Assembly (NCBI RefSeq): GCF_028748185.1
Contig: NZ_CP118164.1
Location: forward strand, 4,055,814-4,119,813
Origin: Bremerella sp. P1
GTDB lineage: Bacteria > Planctomycetota > Planctomycetia > Pirellulales > Pirellulaceae
DNA: 64,000 nucleotides
Direction of reading: 5' to 3'
The notes under the pieces are model-generated. The model ran no database searches. It saw only the letters and a program-made list of their open reading frames with translations, and had not been told where the DNA came from. The stretch's first letter is position 1. Every line of letters begins with the position of its first letter. A program made the translations under genes and the position numbers. Below, piece by piece: positions 18,897 to 28,620 of the stretch.

Positions 18897-19826
18897 CTAA
18901 GAACGGTCCGAACCGGCGCGGCGACCAGGTCGGGCTTCACTCTCACGGACGATATTCAGGAAGAGTTCTTCCAGCGTGGTGGTTGGGTTCTCGACCGAGA
19001 TGTTCTCGGCATGTTCCCGTTCGAGGATCGCTCGAATCTCGGCCTTGGCTTCCTCGCTAACGCCCTTGGCTCGAATCTGGGTTTCGTCACTCACCTTCAG
19101 CAGTGCATCCACGCGACCGAGTTCTTTGAGTTCACCCTGGTGTAAGATAGCGATTCGGTCGGCAACGTCCTGGAGGTCGGCCAGTTGGTGGCTTGTCACC
19201 AGGACCGTCTTACCCTCTTCCTTCAATTTCAGGATGAGGTCCTTCATCTCGCGAATACCGATTGGGTCTAAGCCGGTAGTCGGTTCGTCCAGGAAGATCA
19301 GTTCGGGATCGTTGATCAAAGCCTGGGCCAGACCGATGCGGCGAGTCATACCCTTAGAGTATTCCTTCAGCTGGCGACGTTCGGCCCACTTCAGACCCAC
19401 CATCTCGATCAGGTCGTTGACCCGCTTCTGGCGGACATCGGCTGGCATGTTGAACAGCTGGCCGTAGAAGTTGAGTGTTTCGCGGGCATCAAGGAACCGA
19501 TAGAGGTAGGACTCTTCCGGGAGATAACCGATGCGTTCCTTGGTGGCGATGCTGGTCGGATCTTGTCCGAAGACCAGGGCCTGACCGCTGGTCGGAAAGA
19601 GTAGACCCAGCAAAAGCTTCATGGTCGTCGACTTGCCGGAACCATTCGGGCCTAGCAGGCCGAAGATTTCGCCACGACGCACTTCCAGGTCGAGTGCTTT
19701 CAGAGCTCGGACTTTTTGACGCCCCCAGAAGTCGCGGTAAATCTTGGTCAGATTACGCGTTTCGATAATGACTTCGTTGTCGGACGAGGAATTTGACGCT
19801 TGCGGTTGAGTTTCTACCGATGCCAT
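18897..19826 (-). CDS. ABC transporter ATP-binding protein
   Basis: A 309-residue ATPase of the exporter subunit type. The motifs are complete: Walker [10 protein letters not shown] near 59-67, Q-loop region [10 protein letters not shown], signature YSKGMTRRI, Walker [13 protein letters not shown] and the switch His in TSHQ. A C-terminal domain of about 80 residues follows (RVDALLKV onward), as in ABC-2 systems such as drug or Gld-type exporters. It heads the operon and drives the permease at 16965-18833. ATG at 19826 is the only reasonable start. Confidence 0.93.
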   Translation of the reverse strand: MASVETQPQASNSSSDNEVIIETRNLTKIYRDFWGRQKVRALKALDLEVRRGEIFGLLGPNGSGKSTTMKLLLGLLFPTSGQALVFGQDPTSIATKERIGYLPEESYLYRFLDARETLNFYGQLFNMPADVRQKRVNDLIEMVGLKWAERRQLKEYSKGMTRRIGLAQALINDPELIFLDEPTTGLDPIGIREMKDLILKLKEEGKTVLVTSHQLADLQDVADRIAILHQGELKELGRVDALLKVSDETQIRAKGVSEEAKAEIRAILEREHAENISVENPTTTLEELFLNIVRESEARPGRRAGSDRS

Positions 19827-20322
19827 GGAACCTGTTTCAAGCCACGGTGGTGCTTAATAGTGAGGAAGAAAAGATTAGCAGTGAATGATGGCGAGCCGTC
19901 GTGCCCTAAAAAAGTGGGCGGATTGACCCGATATCCCCTGTTTACGCAGTTCAGCCAGCTTGGTTCGGCTAGCGGTGCCTGCTTTTCTCTTTCCTTCTAC
20001 CTAAGGGAGAACAAAAGAGGGAAAAGTCCGACTATAAATCCGCTGCACCAAAGTGACAAGGAACCAAGCTTGCCTGGGATGCGGACTTCATAGGATCTTC
20101 CTTACTTAATGTCCCATTTCTACCGCTTATAGGGGACTGTTCGACGTTTAGGTCATGCTCTTCACCAGTAGGGGGTAAGGGGAATAGTTGAAGATTAATT
20201 AGGAAGGTATCCCCCGTTGGGTCTGTTAAATGGACTGAGACTTTGTATCATGAAGGCCTGCTTTGTTGGCCTATCGAGTTTTCAGGCTCTCCATGATCCC
20301 ATATAGAGAAGGCGCCCGCCGG
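19827..20322. other. Gene-free spacer
   Basis: Between the divergent ABC operon and the first DUF1559 gene. It should contain promoters for both sides. No reading frame here has coding character and I saw no strong hairpin or recognisable RNA. Confidence 0.4.
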
Positions 20323-21333
20323 ATGAAGAGAAAAGGTTTTACCCTTGTTGAGTTGTTGGTGGTGATTGCCATCATTGGCATTCTGATTGCCCTCCTTTTG
20401 CCTGCTGTCCAGCAAGCCCGCGAAGCCGCGCGGCGGATGCAGTGCACCAACCAGTTGAAGCAGTGGATCCTCGCCACGCACAACTATCACGATACGTTCA
20501 CCAAGTTTCCTACTAGTTTTCAGGGTGCTGGAGAAAACCAGTGGTCGGCTCAGGCTCGCTTGCTTCCCTTTCTGGAGCAAAAGGCCATCGAAACCGAGAT
20601 TGACTACAGCGTTGACTACCACGAGTACCACTATGGTGGAACACACGAAACGCTGATCAACGGTATTCCGCTGCCGGCATTGCGAATTGATGCGTTGCTT
20701 TGCCCTTCAGAAGTAAATGACAAACAGCGGGTCGATGGTTCGGGTCGGCCCGAGAACTACCCTTTGAACTACGCGATCAATATGGGCGTTTGGTACGTCT
20801 ATAATGGTTCCAGTGGGGGTGAAGGGGCTTTTGTGCCTGGCAAGTATTTGCGAATGGCCGACATGACCGACGGAACCAGCAACACCATGGCTTTTTCTGA
20901 GGTGAAAGCCTATACGCACTACGACCGGGACAACGAACCGTACGGCAGTTCCGAGATCAATTCGTTCCCAGACGTGGCTGGCTACATTGAATCGAACGTT
21001 ACCACTTCGACTCGTAATTCGGGGCATACCGAGTGGGTCGATGGCAAGGCACATCAAACGGGTTTCACCGCGTTTTTCCCACCCAACACCGACTTCAACA
21101 TCGGTGCAGGTCGCCCGACCCCGGCAGACTTCACCAACAACCGAGAGCATCGAGCGACTAGTGGTTCGCCTACTCTGGCAGCCGTGACGGCTCGTAGTTT
21201 CCACCCTGGCGTCGTGAACGTGGCGTTCATGGACGGCTCGGTATCTCGGGTCACCGATACCGTGAACCTAAGCGTCTACCGTGCTGCGGCGACGCGCAAT
21301 GGTGGCGAAGTGCTGAATCGCAACGATTTATAA
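20323..21333 (+). CDS. DUF1559 pseudopilin-like protein
   Basis: A 336-residue planctomycete-type DUF1559 (SBP_bac_10-like) protein. Its N-terminus is a type IV prepilin signal, [18 protein letters not shown], with cleavage expected between Gly and Phe by a prepilin peptidase, followed by the conserved [12 protein letters not shown] helix. The C-terminus carries [18 protein letters not shown], the H-x9-DG motif of the family. The open frame extends to a TTG at 20263, but ATG at 20323 gives the normal four-residue leader and has GAGAAGG upstream. Such proteins are probably surface or fibre components; precise role unknown. Confidence 0.93.
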   Translation: MKRKGFTLVELLVVIAIIGILIALLLPAVQQAREAARRMQCTNQLKQWILATHNYHDTFTKFPTSFQGAGENQWSAQARLLPFLEQKAIETEIDYSVDYHEYHYGGTHETLINGIPLPALRIDALLCPSEVNDKQRVDGSGRPENYPLNYAINMGVWYVYNGSSGGEGAFVPGKYLRMADMTDGTSNTMAFSEVKAYTHYDRDNEPYGSSEINSFPDVAGYIESNVTTSTRNSGHTEWVDGKAHQTGFTAFFPPNTDFNIGAGRPTPADFTNNREHRATSGSPTLAAVTARSFHPGVVNVAFMDGSVSRVTDTVNLSVYRAAATRNGGEVLNRNDL

Positions 21334-21374
21334 GTCAGTTGTATTGAGACCGATTCTGAGCCTAAGAATCAAAA

Positions 21375-21411
21375 ACGCCATCTCGGGAACATCTCGAGGT
21401 GGCGTTTTTTT
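21375..21411 (+). terminator. Intrinsic terminator of first DUF1559 gene
   Basis: Ten-base-pair stem CGCCATCTCG / CGAGGTGGCG with one G-U pair and a nine-base loop, followed by seven T, about 40 bases past the stop codon. Confidence 0.9.
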
Positions 21412-21571
21412 AATGCCGGCGTCTACCTCTTCAGGTAAAATAACGTCGAAAAACATGACAAAATCCCTCGGTTTATGATGTTTAGGTGGGTATCATTCAG
21501 ATACCTAGCGCGGGGGAAGTATCTATTTTCCTCCCTACTCCCTGCCTGAGCTTTTCCAAGGGTCGTCTCGA

Positions 21572-22585
21572 ATGAAACATCGTCACGGTTTCACGCTTGT
21601 CGAATTGTTGGTGGTGATTGCCATTATTGGCGTTTTGGTTGGATTGCTCATGCCAGCGGTGCAACAGGCCCGCGAATCGGCTCGACGGATGCAGTGCACG
21701 AATAATCTCAAACAGCTTTCGTTGGCGTCTCATACCTACCACGACACATATGATTCTTTCCCACCTTCCTGGGACGGTGGCGGCCAATGGTCTGGTCTCG
21801 CCCGACTTTTGCCGTTCATTGAACAAGGTCCGCTGGAAGCCGCCATCGATTGGGGCACCTCTTACACGGCCTATCAGTCCAACGGGGCGAATGCGAATAT
21901 TTTGAATGTGGGCGTACCACTGCCGGCGATTGAACTCGATATGTTCAAGTGCCCATCGGAAGTGAATCTGCGGGCCGTGGATGTCACGGGCGATGGTGTA
22001 CCGGATCATTTCCCGTCGAACTATGCCCTGTCGATTGGCACGTTCCTGGTGTACGACGGTTCTCAATCTGGTGATGGGGCTTTTGGGGCCAATCGCTTTA
22101 CCCGCATCGCGGAATTTGCCGACGGTACCAGCAATACCATGGCACTCTCGGAAGTGAACTCGTTTACGAAGTTCCATTCCGCTTCGGTATATGACAACAG
22201 CACGGGCATTCCTTCGCTGTCAACTGTTGCCGGCGAGATCAACGGCAATGTGACAAGCAGCACGCCCCCAGCCGGGCATACCCAATGGGTCAGTGGTAAC
22301 GTTCAACAAACGGGCTACACCGCTTTCTTTACGCCCAACACGATCTTCAATATCGATGGACGTTTGCAGCCGGCTGACTTCGTGAATAACACCGAAGGGG
22401 CAGGGGACGTCGACCAGAACCCCTGCATGGCGGCAGTAACAGCCCGCAGTTTTCACCCCGGCGTGGTCAATGTGGCCTTTGTCGATGGAAGCGTCAGCAA
22501 GGTTACCGAAACGGTTGATCTGAACGTCTACCGTACGATTGCTACACGCTTTGGGGGTGAGGTCTCACTGCGTAACAAGCTGTAA
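21572..22585 (+). CDS. DUF1559 pseudopilin-like protein, second copy
   Basis: A 337-residue paralogue of the preceding gene. The prepilin signal reads [20 protein letters not shown], then [21 protein letters not shown]; the C-terminus has [18 protein letters not shown]. The two proteins align along their length, including the cysteine in RMQCTN and the one in the CPSEVN block. They are separated by a terminator, so they are probably transcribed independently. Planctomycete genomes commonly carry many such genes, often in pairs. Likely exported and processed; function not established here. Confidence 0.93.
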   Translation: MKHRHGFTLVELLVVIAIIGVLVGLLMPAVQQARESARRMQCTNNLKQLSLASHTYHDTYDSFPPSWDGGGQWSGLARLLPFIEQGPLEAAIDWGTSYTAYQSNGANANILNVGVPLPAIELDMFKCPSEVNLRAVDVTGDGVPDHFPSNYALSIGTFLVYDGSQSGDGAFGANRFTRIAEFADGTSNTMALSEVNSFTKFHSASVYDNSTGIPSLSTVAGEINGNVTSSTPPAGHTQWVSGNVQQTGYTAFFTPNTIFNIDGRLQPADFVNNTEGAGDVDQNPCMAAVTARSFHPGVVNVAFVDGSVSKVTETVDLNVYRTIATRFGGEVSLRNKL

Positions 22586-22752
22586 CCTTCTCCCGATGCC
22601 TGGTGGAAGTAGGAACTTCAAAAGTCCGTTTGTACATATTGCAAACGTTACAAATTGGATCGCTACTCTTGCTAGCAGAAGTTTGCCAAGAGATTCTGTA
22701 ACTCTATGCCATTGAGTGAGTTGTGACATTCGCAGTGAAATAGTTTGTCGAA

Positions 22753-22770
22753 TTGGCACGCTCAATGCAT
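22753..22770 (+). promoter_or_regulatory. Putative sigma-54 promoter
   Basis: TTGGCACGCTCAATGCAT has the -24/-12 pattern of RpoN promoters, with GG at 22755-22756 and GC at 22767-22768 exactly ten bases apart. Transcription would start near 22780. No coding region follows before the terminator at 22894, which suggests an RNA product. Confidence 0.5.
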
Positions 22771-22779
22771 TAGTGGAAG

Positions 22780-22930
22780 ACAAGCTCGTACGAAATGTTC
22801 CCCCGAACGTCATCGTGCAACCTCCAACTTTTCGTTTCGTCTGTCCAACGAAACGAACCCCCGTTTGAAGCAACAACGTCCGTCTCCTGACTCAGGCCGG
22901 TTCACCCCGCAGTGAACCGGCCTTTTTTTG
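22780..22930 (+). ncRNA. Candidate small RNA
   Basis: A roughly 150-base transcript is implied by the sigma-54-like promoter just upstream and the strong terminator at its end. Inside it is a perfect 10-base-pair hairpin (arms 22831-22840 and 22848-22857), with single-stranded C-rich and AC-rich stretches on both sides, as in many trans-acting RNAs. No open frame of coding character is present on this strand. Alternatively this is the long 3' end of the DUF1559 transcript. Confidence 0.45.
22894..22929 (+). terminator. Strong intrinsic terminator
   Basis: Perfect 12-base-pair stem AGGCCGGTTCAC / GTGAACCGGCCT with a five-base loop, followed by seven T. It lies 300 bases after the DUF1559 stop and 140 before folC. 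Confidence 0.93.
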
Positions 22931-23066
22931 TTCTTGATTTCCGCATTCAGTTTTCCGTTTTCAGGATGGGAACAGTCGATGCCGGTGAGGGCGTAGCGCT
23001 TTTTCGTTAAGATAGTGGTCGTCTCTGCTTCCACTGTCCGCTTACGTTACCGAGAAAGTCACCTCG

Positions 23067-24500
23067 TTGGACGCCAGTCAATCTGATTCCGATTCGCCTC
23101 AGTATCAGGAAGCCCTGGACTGGTTGTTCCAGCGGATCAATTACGAGCGAACCACCGACATTCCTTACCGTTCGCGGAACTTCAAGCTCGATCGGATGCA
23201 CGACTTCATGCATCAGTTGGGCGATCCACAAAGCCGGCTGAAAGTCATTCATGTCGCCGGTACTAAGGGAAAGGGTTCCACCTCGGCGTTTCTTTCCAAC
23301 ATTCTTTGGCAAGCAGGCTATCACGTCGGGCGTTTCACCTCGCCCCACTTAGAGCGACTGGAAGAACGCTATTGGCTGGATGGCGGCAACTGTACCGCCG
23401 AAGATATTGTCGAGTTGGTCGACGCGATGCGTCCGGTGGTTGCCCGCATGGATGAGAACGCAAGTGCCGAAGATCGTTTGACCTTCTTCGAGATCACCAC
23501 GGCCATGGGCTTTCTCCTGTTCGCTAAGCGAGGCGTGGACTTTGCCGTGATCGAAGTGGGGCTCGGTGGCAGGCTCGATTCGACCAATGTGTGCCAACCC
23601 CATTTATGCATCATCACTAGCATCAGCCGCGATCACACCGCACTTCTGGGAGACACGTTGGCGGAAATCGCCGGAGAGAAAACTGGGATCATCAAGCCTG
23701 ATGTTCCGGTCATCAGCGGTGTGATGGCTCGTGAGGCTCAAGAGGTAATCGCCACGGTTGCCTCGCAGAATCATTCGGCACTTGATCAGCTTGGCGACCA
23801 GTTCACGAGCGTTCCTCTGCCGAACTCTTGGAAGGAAGCAGAATCCGCGGGTCTCTTTGAGCAGGCATTTGAATTTCAGTGGCAAGCGAATTCCAAGCAG
23901 CAATTAGTGATCCGTGTTAAAGGGGACCACCAGGTCGCCAACGCAGGTCTTGCCGTTGCGGCAGTCGAGAAGCTACGCGAGTTGGGGCATGATATCTCGT
24001 CGGAAGCTCTTCAGTCCGGCTTAAAGACCACTCAGCTACCAGCCCGAATCGAGTGTTTGTCCGAGCGGCCAATCGTGATCGTTGATGCCGCCCACAACGA
24101 TGCTTCTGCTGCGGCATTGGTCGACGTACTGCAAAAGCACTTTCCCGATCGTCGGTGTCACCTGGTGTTCGCATCCAGTGGCGATAAGGATCACGCCGCC
24201 GTCCTCTCGCAACTGCTGGGTGTCTTTCAGCAGGCTTGGTTCACCAAGTATGGCTTCAGTAGCCGGGCAACGAGCCCGCAGCAGCTTTTGAAGGTGCTCG
24301 ACTCGATTGAGTACGATCGCACGTTGCCGATTCACACAGCGGAGGAAGCCAAGGTCGCATTCCATGAAGCCTTGGCAGCCATGGAGAAGGAAGACGTTCT
24401 TGTCGTCACGGGCTCCTTCTTCATCGCCGCAGAGTTCAAGCGATTCTGGCGCGAGGTCGGCGCGAATACTCAAACTGCCACTTCTCCGGCAACGCGATAG
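23067..24500 (+). CDS. folC: Bifunctional folylpolyglutamate / dihydrofolate synthase
   Basis: A 477-residue Mur-ligase-type enzyme that joins glutamate to dihydropteroate and to reduced folates, using ATP in the cytosol. The P-loop reads VAGTKGKGST near 60-69; FTSPHL, the acidic EVGLGGRLDSTN loop and the ISRDH segment match the family, and the C-terminal ligase domain begins around residue 310. No ATG fits upstream of the conserved N-terminal helix (ALDWLFQRINYE), so the TTG at 23067 is used, with low certainty. The stop abuts the stop of the convergent cyclase gene at 24501. Confidence 0.92.
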   Translation: MDASQSDSDSPQYQEALDWLFQRINYERTTDIPYRSRNFKLDRMHDFMHQLGDPQSRLKVIHVAGTKGKGSTSAFLSNILWQAGYHVGRFTSPHLERLEERYWLDGGNCTAEDIVELVDAMRPVVARMDENASAEDRLTFFEITTAMGFLLFAKRGVDFAVIEVGLGGRLDSTNVCQPHLCIITSISRDHTALLGDTLAEIAGEKTGIIKPDVPVISGVMAREAQEVIATVASQNHSALDQLGDQFTSVPLPNSWKEAESAGLFEQAFEFQWQANSKQQLVIRVKGDHQVANAGLAVAAVEKLRELGHDISSEALQSGLKTTQLPARIECLSERPIVIVDAAHNDASAAALVDVLQKHFPDRRCHLVFASSGDKDHAAVLSQLLGVFQQAWFTKYGFSSRATSPQQLLKVLDSIEYDRTLPIHTAEEAKVAFHEALAAMEKEDVLVVTGSFFIAAEFKRFWREVGANTQTATSPATR

Positions 24501-26243
24501 CTACTTGGTGTGCCGTTCGATCGTGCCGTTCCACGGATCGGGGCAGCGGTTTTGGTGGCCCTGCATGAATTTCAGCAGTAGGTTTCTGGGACCAAACTGG
24601 GCCGGAAGCGATTCGAGGATCGAGATGGCTTGAGGCCAATGGCCTTCCTCGAATTGGATCAACGCTTGCGAGAATTCCGGCAGCCAGGCGAGTTCGCCGG
24701 AATTGATCGTGAATATCTGCGTCGCGTGCCGCAGCCCCGACAAGCGAAAACTTCCCAGGCGCAAGAACGTATTGGGAGGCATCGAAGGGTGACTCTGCAA
24801 CTGCGTGGCGGCCTCTTCATCTAGTAGTAGCGGAATGCCGAGCGGTTTGGTCATTCCCTCAATTCTTGACGCCAGGTTCACCGGAGGGCCAAACGCGGTC
24901 ACTTTTACCTGGTCGCGGCTGCCGATCATGCCGGCGACGGCCTGTCCCGCGGCGATACCAATGCCGGCTTTGGCAGGCGTATCGCCGCATAGAAACTCGG
25001 TTCCTGCCAGGGCTTGAACAATTTCCCACGCCGCCTGAATGCACCCCAGGGGGTTTTCGGATGCCGGAACAGGCCATCCCCAAAATCCCATGACCGCATC
25101 GCCATGAAAGTCACCGATAACTCCCTGCTGGGCAAGGATCGCCGAGGTGATGATGGAAAGTGTTTCACTCGTTTGATGCAAGTGCGGGATCAGGCGGTCG
25201 ATGTTGTCTTCGGTCGCCGCTGAGAATCCCCTCAGGTCACAAAACAAAACCATCAAACCGGCTTCGCGAGGGGCCAGATAACTTTCGATATCGGTCGTTA
25301 CGTGGTCGAGCAAGCCTGGTGTAAAGAACTGGTTCAGCTGCGACTGGCGGCGTTCTAATGCCATGTTCCTAGAAATATTGGCGAAAGTTGAACCGACCAG
25401 TTCCGCGAACTTGATATCATCCTGCAGGATCTCGACTTCGGTTAGATTCCCCTCGAGGCGTGCTCGCTTGCCCGAAATGTACAACGCAGCCACTTGATGT
25501 AGCTTGATCTCCAGCGGTATGCACATCGCCCAATCGTGCCCGGCAATTTGTGTGAAGTCGGCGTCGGCAGGATCGGGTTCGTTGGGCCAGACATGCAAGA
25601 CGCACATCTGAGAACTGGTGGCGTTCTCGATCAGGCTCTGGCTAGAGCCGCCCGGCGTCGATACGCCATCGCGGCTATCCCAGGCAATCGGTGAGAACGT
25701 ATGGGACTCACCGTCTTGGGATTGCTCCAGCAGCTGAACATCAGTCGCATGGGGTATCCCATGCAAAAGCTGCTGAAGTGTAATCGTGATGAGTTGCTCG
25801 TGGTCGGTCGACGCCGTCATCTTTGAGACCAACTCAGTCAGCAGTTCGATCCGCCCTGGCGTCTTTCGGAAGGAGGTTCGGCGGATCTCTTCGGGGCGAA
25901 TCGTGACTTCTGTTCGGGGGCTGCGATGCGGCAGCGGCATCGTCGGCTCGGAGTCTTCCAAGAGGAACTCCGTATGCCCGATGACGAAGTGTTGACCTGG
26001 ATCGAGCATAAACGAGATTCGCGGGCGCGAGTCGAAGAAGATGGGGTTGGCCGCTCCTTCGAATTTGCGGATTTCAAGCTGCACGCCATTCCAATTGAGC
26101 TGAGCATGCTTGGAGGAGATCTGCTTGTCCCATTCGACAGGGAATTTCGGTGTCGCACGCCCCAGAATAAATGGCTGGTTCGGAACCAATCGTCGACGCC
26201 ACCGCTGAGAGGATAGCGTGTCTCGGGCGAACAATTCAGCCAT
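24501..26243 (-). CDS. Adenylate cyclase with FHA and GAF-like domains
   Basis: A 580-residue signalling enzyme. An FHA domain occupies about 10-105 (ILGRATPKFPVEWDKQIS then SKHAQLN), which would read phosphothreonine. A GAF-like region follows at about 140-300, then a class III nucleotide cyclase at about 330-500. Both metal-binding Asp are present (VLFCDLRGFS and FHGDAVMGFWG), as are the Asn and Arg of PPVNLASRIEG, so it should be active. No membrane helix. Thirteen bases separate it from the upstream kinase gene, suggesting the kinase phosphorylates a target read by the FHA domain. AMP versus GMP specificity is not certain. Confidence 0.88.
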   Translation of the reverse strand: MAELFARDTLSSQRWRRRLVPNQPFILGRATPKFPVEWDKQISSKHAQLNWNGVQLEIRKFEGAANPIFFDSRPRISFMLDPGQHFVIGHTEFLLEDSEPTMPLPHRSPRTEVTIRPEEIRRTSFRKTPGRIELLTELVSKMTASTDHEQLITITLQQLLHGIPHATDVQLLEQSQDGESHTFSPIAWDSRDGVSTPGGSSQSLIENATSSQMCVLHVWPNEPDPADADFTQIAGHDWAMCIPLEIKLHQVAALYISGKRARLEGNLTEVEILQDDIKFAELVGSTFANISRNMALERRQSQLNQFFTPGLLDHVTTDIESYLAPREAGLMVLFCDLRGFSAATEDNIDRLIPHLHQTSETLSIITSAILAQQGVIGDFHGDAVMGFWGWPVPASENPLGCIQAAWEIVQALAGTEFLCGDTPAKAGIGIAAGQAVAGMIGSRDQVKVTAFGPPVNLASRIEGMTKPLGIPLLLDEEAATQLQSHPSMPPNTFLRLGSFRLSGLRHATQIFTINSGELAWLPEFSQALIQFEEGHWPQAISILESLPAQFGPRNLLLKFMQGHQNRCPDPWNGTIERHTK

Positions 26244-26256
26244 TCTGGCCCCTGAC

Positions 26257-28497
26257 TTATGATTTGGTACCCGTCTTGGCCGGCGCGATAATGGTCGTCA
26301 GCTCGTGTGGCGGAATGAGACTGCTCGTATCGCCGGTTGCCATGGCTCCCACTTTTACACGACGAAGAGCCCTCACCACAAAATACCATAGTGTCAGAAC
26401 GACGAGAATAATCAGGCTGGCAGCAAGTATTGCCTGACGGGAAAGTTGATCGCCCAATTCATAGATCGGTTTGACCGCGAATCGGTGGTCTTCCTGCACC
26501 ACCACGACCAAGCCTGTGGAACCAGGGGTGTCTGTAATCTGGTGATCTCGATGAGGCAACGACACTCGCTTGGCGGCAAAGATCCAGTTCTTGTCGTATT
26601 CCTTGCCCAATTCGTCGCGTCCGATCGGGTCTTGCCCCACGACTGGGAGTCCGGTCTCGAACTTGCCAAGCTTGACGCGGTACTGCTCCTCTTCCGAGAA
26701 GCGGATCGGAACAATTTCGCTATTCTGAATCAGCTTGTCGTACAGAGGATGCTGAAGGATGACGCCTTGCGTGGGTGCATCACGTCCGTCGACCAGCACG
26801 GCAAACTGGTGTTCGGCAGGTTCCAGGCTGGTGAACTTACCGACATCAATCGACATGGCCACAATTCCCACGAGCTTGCCATCGCTGTGCAGGGGAGTCG
26901 ACATGGCAACCTTCCATGTGCCCGAGGCCGTACTCAGAAACACGGCAGAAAGGTGCGTCTCATGGATTGGTTCAGGCGTAGGGTCGGTCGGCGAGAGATC
27001 GGCACTGCCGCCATGGAAATAAGTTCGATAGCCGAAATAACCCCCGATCGGCGACACCGATGGTTCGGCGTCAAAAGACGAAGCGACGTGAAAGCCTTGG
27101 GCATCGACGACAAACCAGCTGGCCGTATTTCTCTGCGAAGGCAACTCAAACTGGGCGCGAATGCGATCTTGAAGCGCCTGACGATTGGGATGATTCTGGA
27201 AGTCGATACGCTCAGGCGTCTGGTTCGTACCGGTCGCCCGTTCCTCATGAAGCTCGTCGAGCAGCTTACTCAGTTCAGGGTCGTTGATGGTATTCAGGTA
27301 TAGGTCTTGGAATTCTGGGTCGGCGGCCAGATCTTCCACCTGCTTGAATCGTTCTTCGATCGCATTGGAAACGTTGGTGGCAGCCAACTCGGCGGCGAAT
27401 CGATTGCTTTCATACGTTTTGGCAATCATCGCGTTTTCGCTGGTACGCATTACTGCTTTGTAATTCTGCCAACCGAAGAACATGCCAATAGTCAGCAAGA
27501 TCGCCGGTCCCAAGATCCCCAGCATGATCAACGGGCGACGGTAACGATTGCGTTCGCGTTCATTCAGGGCATCGAAAATCTCCTGAACGTTGCGAAAGCG
27601 TTCGCGTGGATTGACCGCGACCGCTCGATCGATGATATGGATCAGCTCTCGGTCGATCCCTCGTATCTTTTTATGGGCATCCGGCGGCGGCGAAATCGCG
27701 ATCACCTTGCGATATTTCTCCAAGCGATCACGTAGCCCGGATGTCGAATCAATTTCTCCGACACTGGAAGAAGAGCGAAACGGAGGCTCGCCCACCAGCA
27801 TCGTATAGAGAAGTGCCCCCAGGGCGTAGACATCCCAGCGGACGTCTGGCGAAGCCTCGATGTCGGCTTGCTCTGGGGCCATGAAGAACAAAGTCCCCAA
27901 TGCTGGCCGCTGGTCATTGGAAAGCCGCGATTGGCCGAAATCGGCGATGCGAGCCTTTCCATCCTGATCCAGTAGGATATTAGCCGGCTTCAGATCACAA
28001 TGGAAAATACCTTTCCCGTGAGCATGCAACAGGCCAATGACGACGTCCTTGAATTTTTGAATCGCGTCCTCAATGTCCATGGCTCCCCCACGGCGCAGGA
28101 GATCTTCCAGCGAGCCATTGGGAAGGTATTCCATGACATAATAGGGAGGTTCCGCGTTCCAACCCACTTCCAGCAGCTGAACGACGTATCGATCGGCGGA
28201 AAGGAAGACGAGTTTTTCGACTTCCGACGCAATCAAGCTTTCGTCCAAAGCCCCACGATGGTGGTAGATTTTGATCGCGACCCGGCGTCCCGTATTTTGG
28301 TCCGTGGCGACCCAGACTTCGCCATAGGCTCCTCGCCCCAGCAACGAATCCATGTCGTAGCCAGGTATATCGCAAGGGGGGCGTCCCTTCGGGCGACTCA
28401 AATGTTTCGCCGCACTTAGCTGCCCCGGAGTTTGTTTTTGCGTTTCGTCCAGGCTCATAAGATCGCAAGAGTTCGAAGATTGGGTCGATCGCCACAT
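26257..28497 (-). CDS. Receptor-like Ser/Thr protein kinase with extracellular Cache-like sensor
   Basis: About 746 residues. The N-terminal kinase has the glycine loop LLGRGAYGEVWVA, a Lys in VAIKIY, DFG and APEQAD. The catalytic loop reads HCDLKPAN, so the usual Arg of HRD is Cys and activation-loop control should differ. A transmembrane helix follows (LIMLGILGPAILLTIGMFFG), then about 330 extracytoplasmic residues resembling a double Cache sensor (WFVVDAQGFHVASS, FGYRTYFHGG), a second helix and a short cytosolic tail. Ligand unknown. The longest frame starts at a TTG (28524); ATG at 28497 or 28458 is more likely. Operon with the cyclase. Confidence 0.87.
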   Translation of the reverse strand: MWRSTQSSNSCDLMSLDETQKQTPGQLSAAKHLSRPKGRPPCDIPGYDMDSLLGRGAYGEVWVATDQNTGRRVAIKIYHHRGALDESLIASEVEKLVFLSADRYVVQLLEVGWNAEPPYYVMEYLPNGSLEDLLRRGGAMDIEDAIQKFKDVVIGLLHAHGKGIFHCDLKPANILLDQDGKARIADFGQSRLSNDQRPALGTLFFMAPEQADIEASPDVRWDVYALGALLYTMLVGEPPFRSSSSVGEIDSTSGLRDRLEKYRKVIAISPPPDAHKKIRGIDRELIHIIDRAVAVNPRERFRNVQEIFDALNERERNRYRRPLIMLGILGPAILLTIGMFFGWQNYKAVMRTSENAMIAKTYESNRFAAELAATNVSNAIEERFKQVEDLAADPEFQDLYLNTINDPELSKLLDELHEERATGTNQTPERIDFQNHPNRQALQDRIRAQFELPSQRNTASWFVVDAQGFHVASSFDAEPSVSPIGGYFGYRTYFHGGSADLSPTDPTPEPIHETHLSAVFLSTASGTWKVAMSTPLHSDGKLVGIVAMSIDVGKFTSLEPAEHQFAVLVDGRDAPTQGVILQHPLYDKLIQNSEIVPIRFSEEEQYRVKLGKFETGLPVVGQDPIGRDELGKEYDKNWIFAAKRVSLPHRDHQITDTPGSTGLVVVVQEDHRFAVKPIYELGDQLSRQAILAASLIILVVLTLWYFVVRALRRVKVGAMATGDTSSLIPPHELTTIIAPAKTGTKS

Positions 28498-28620
28498 TTT
28501 ACGGCCAATTTGCTTGAGTACCAATCACTACCTAACCGCCCTTGCCGCCAGACACTAAAAAATGCCTTGATAGGGTTATCTGCCGCAGGCAAAAAAAGTT
28601 GACAACGAAAGGAAAGTTTG

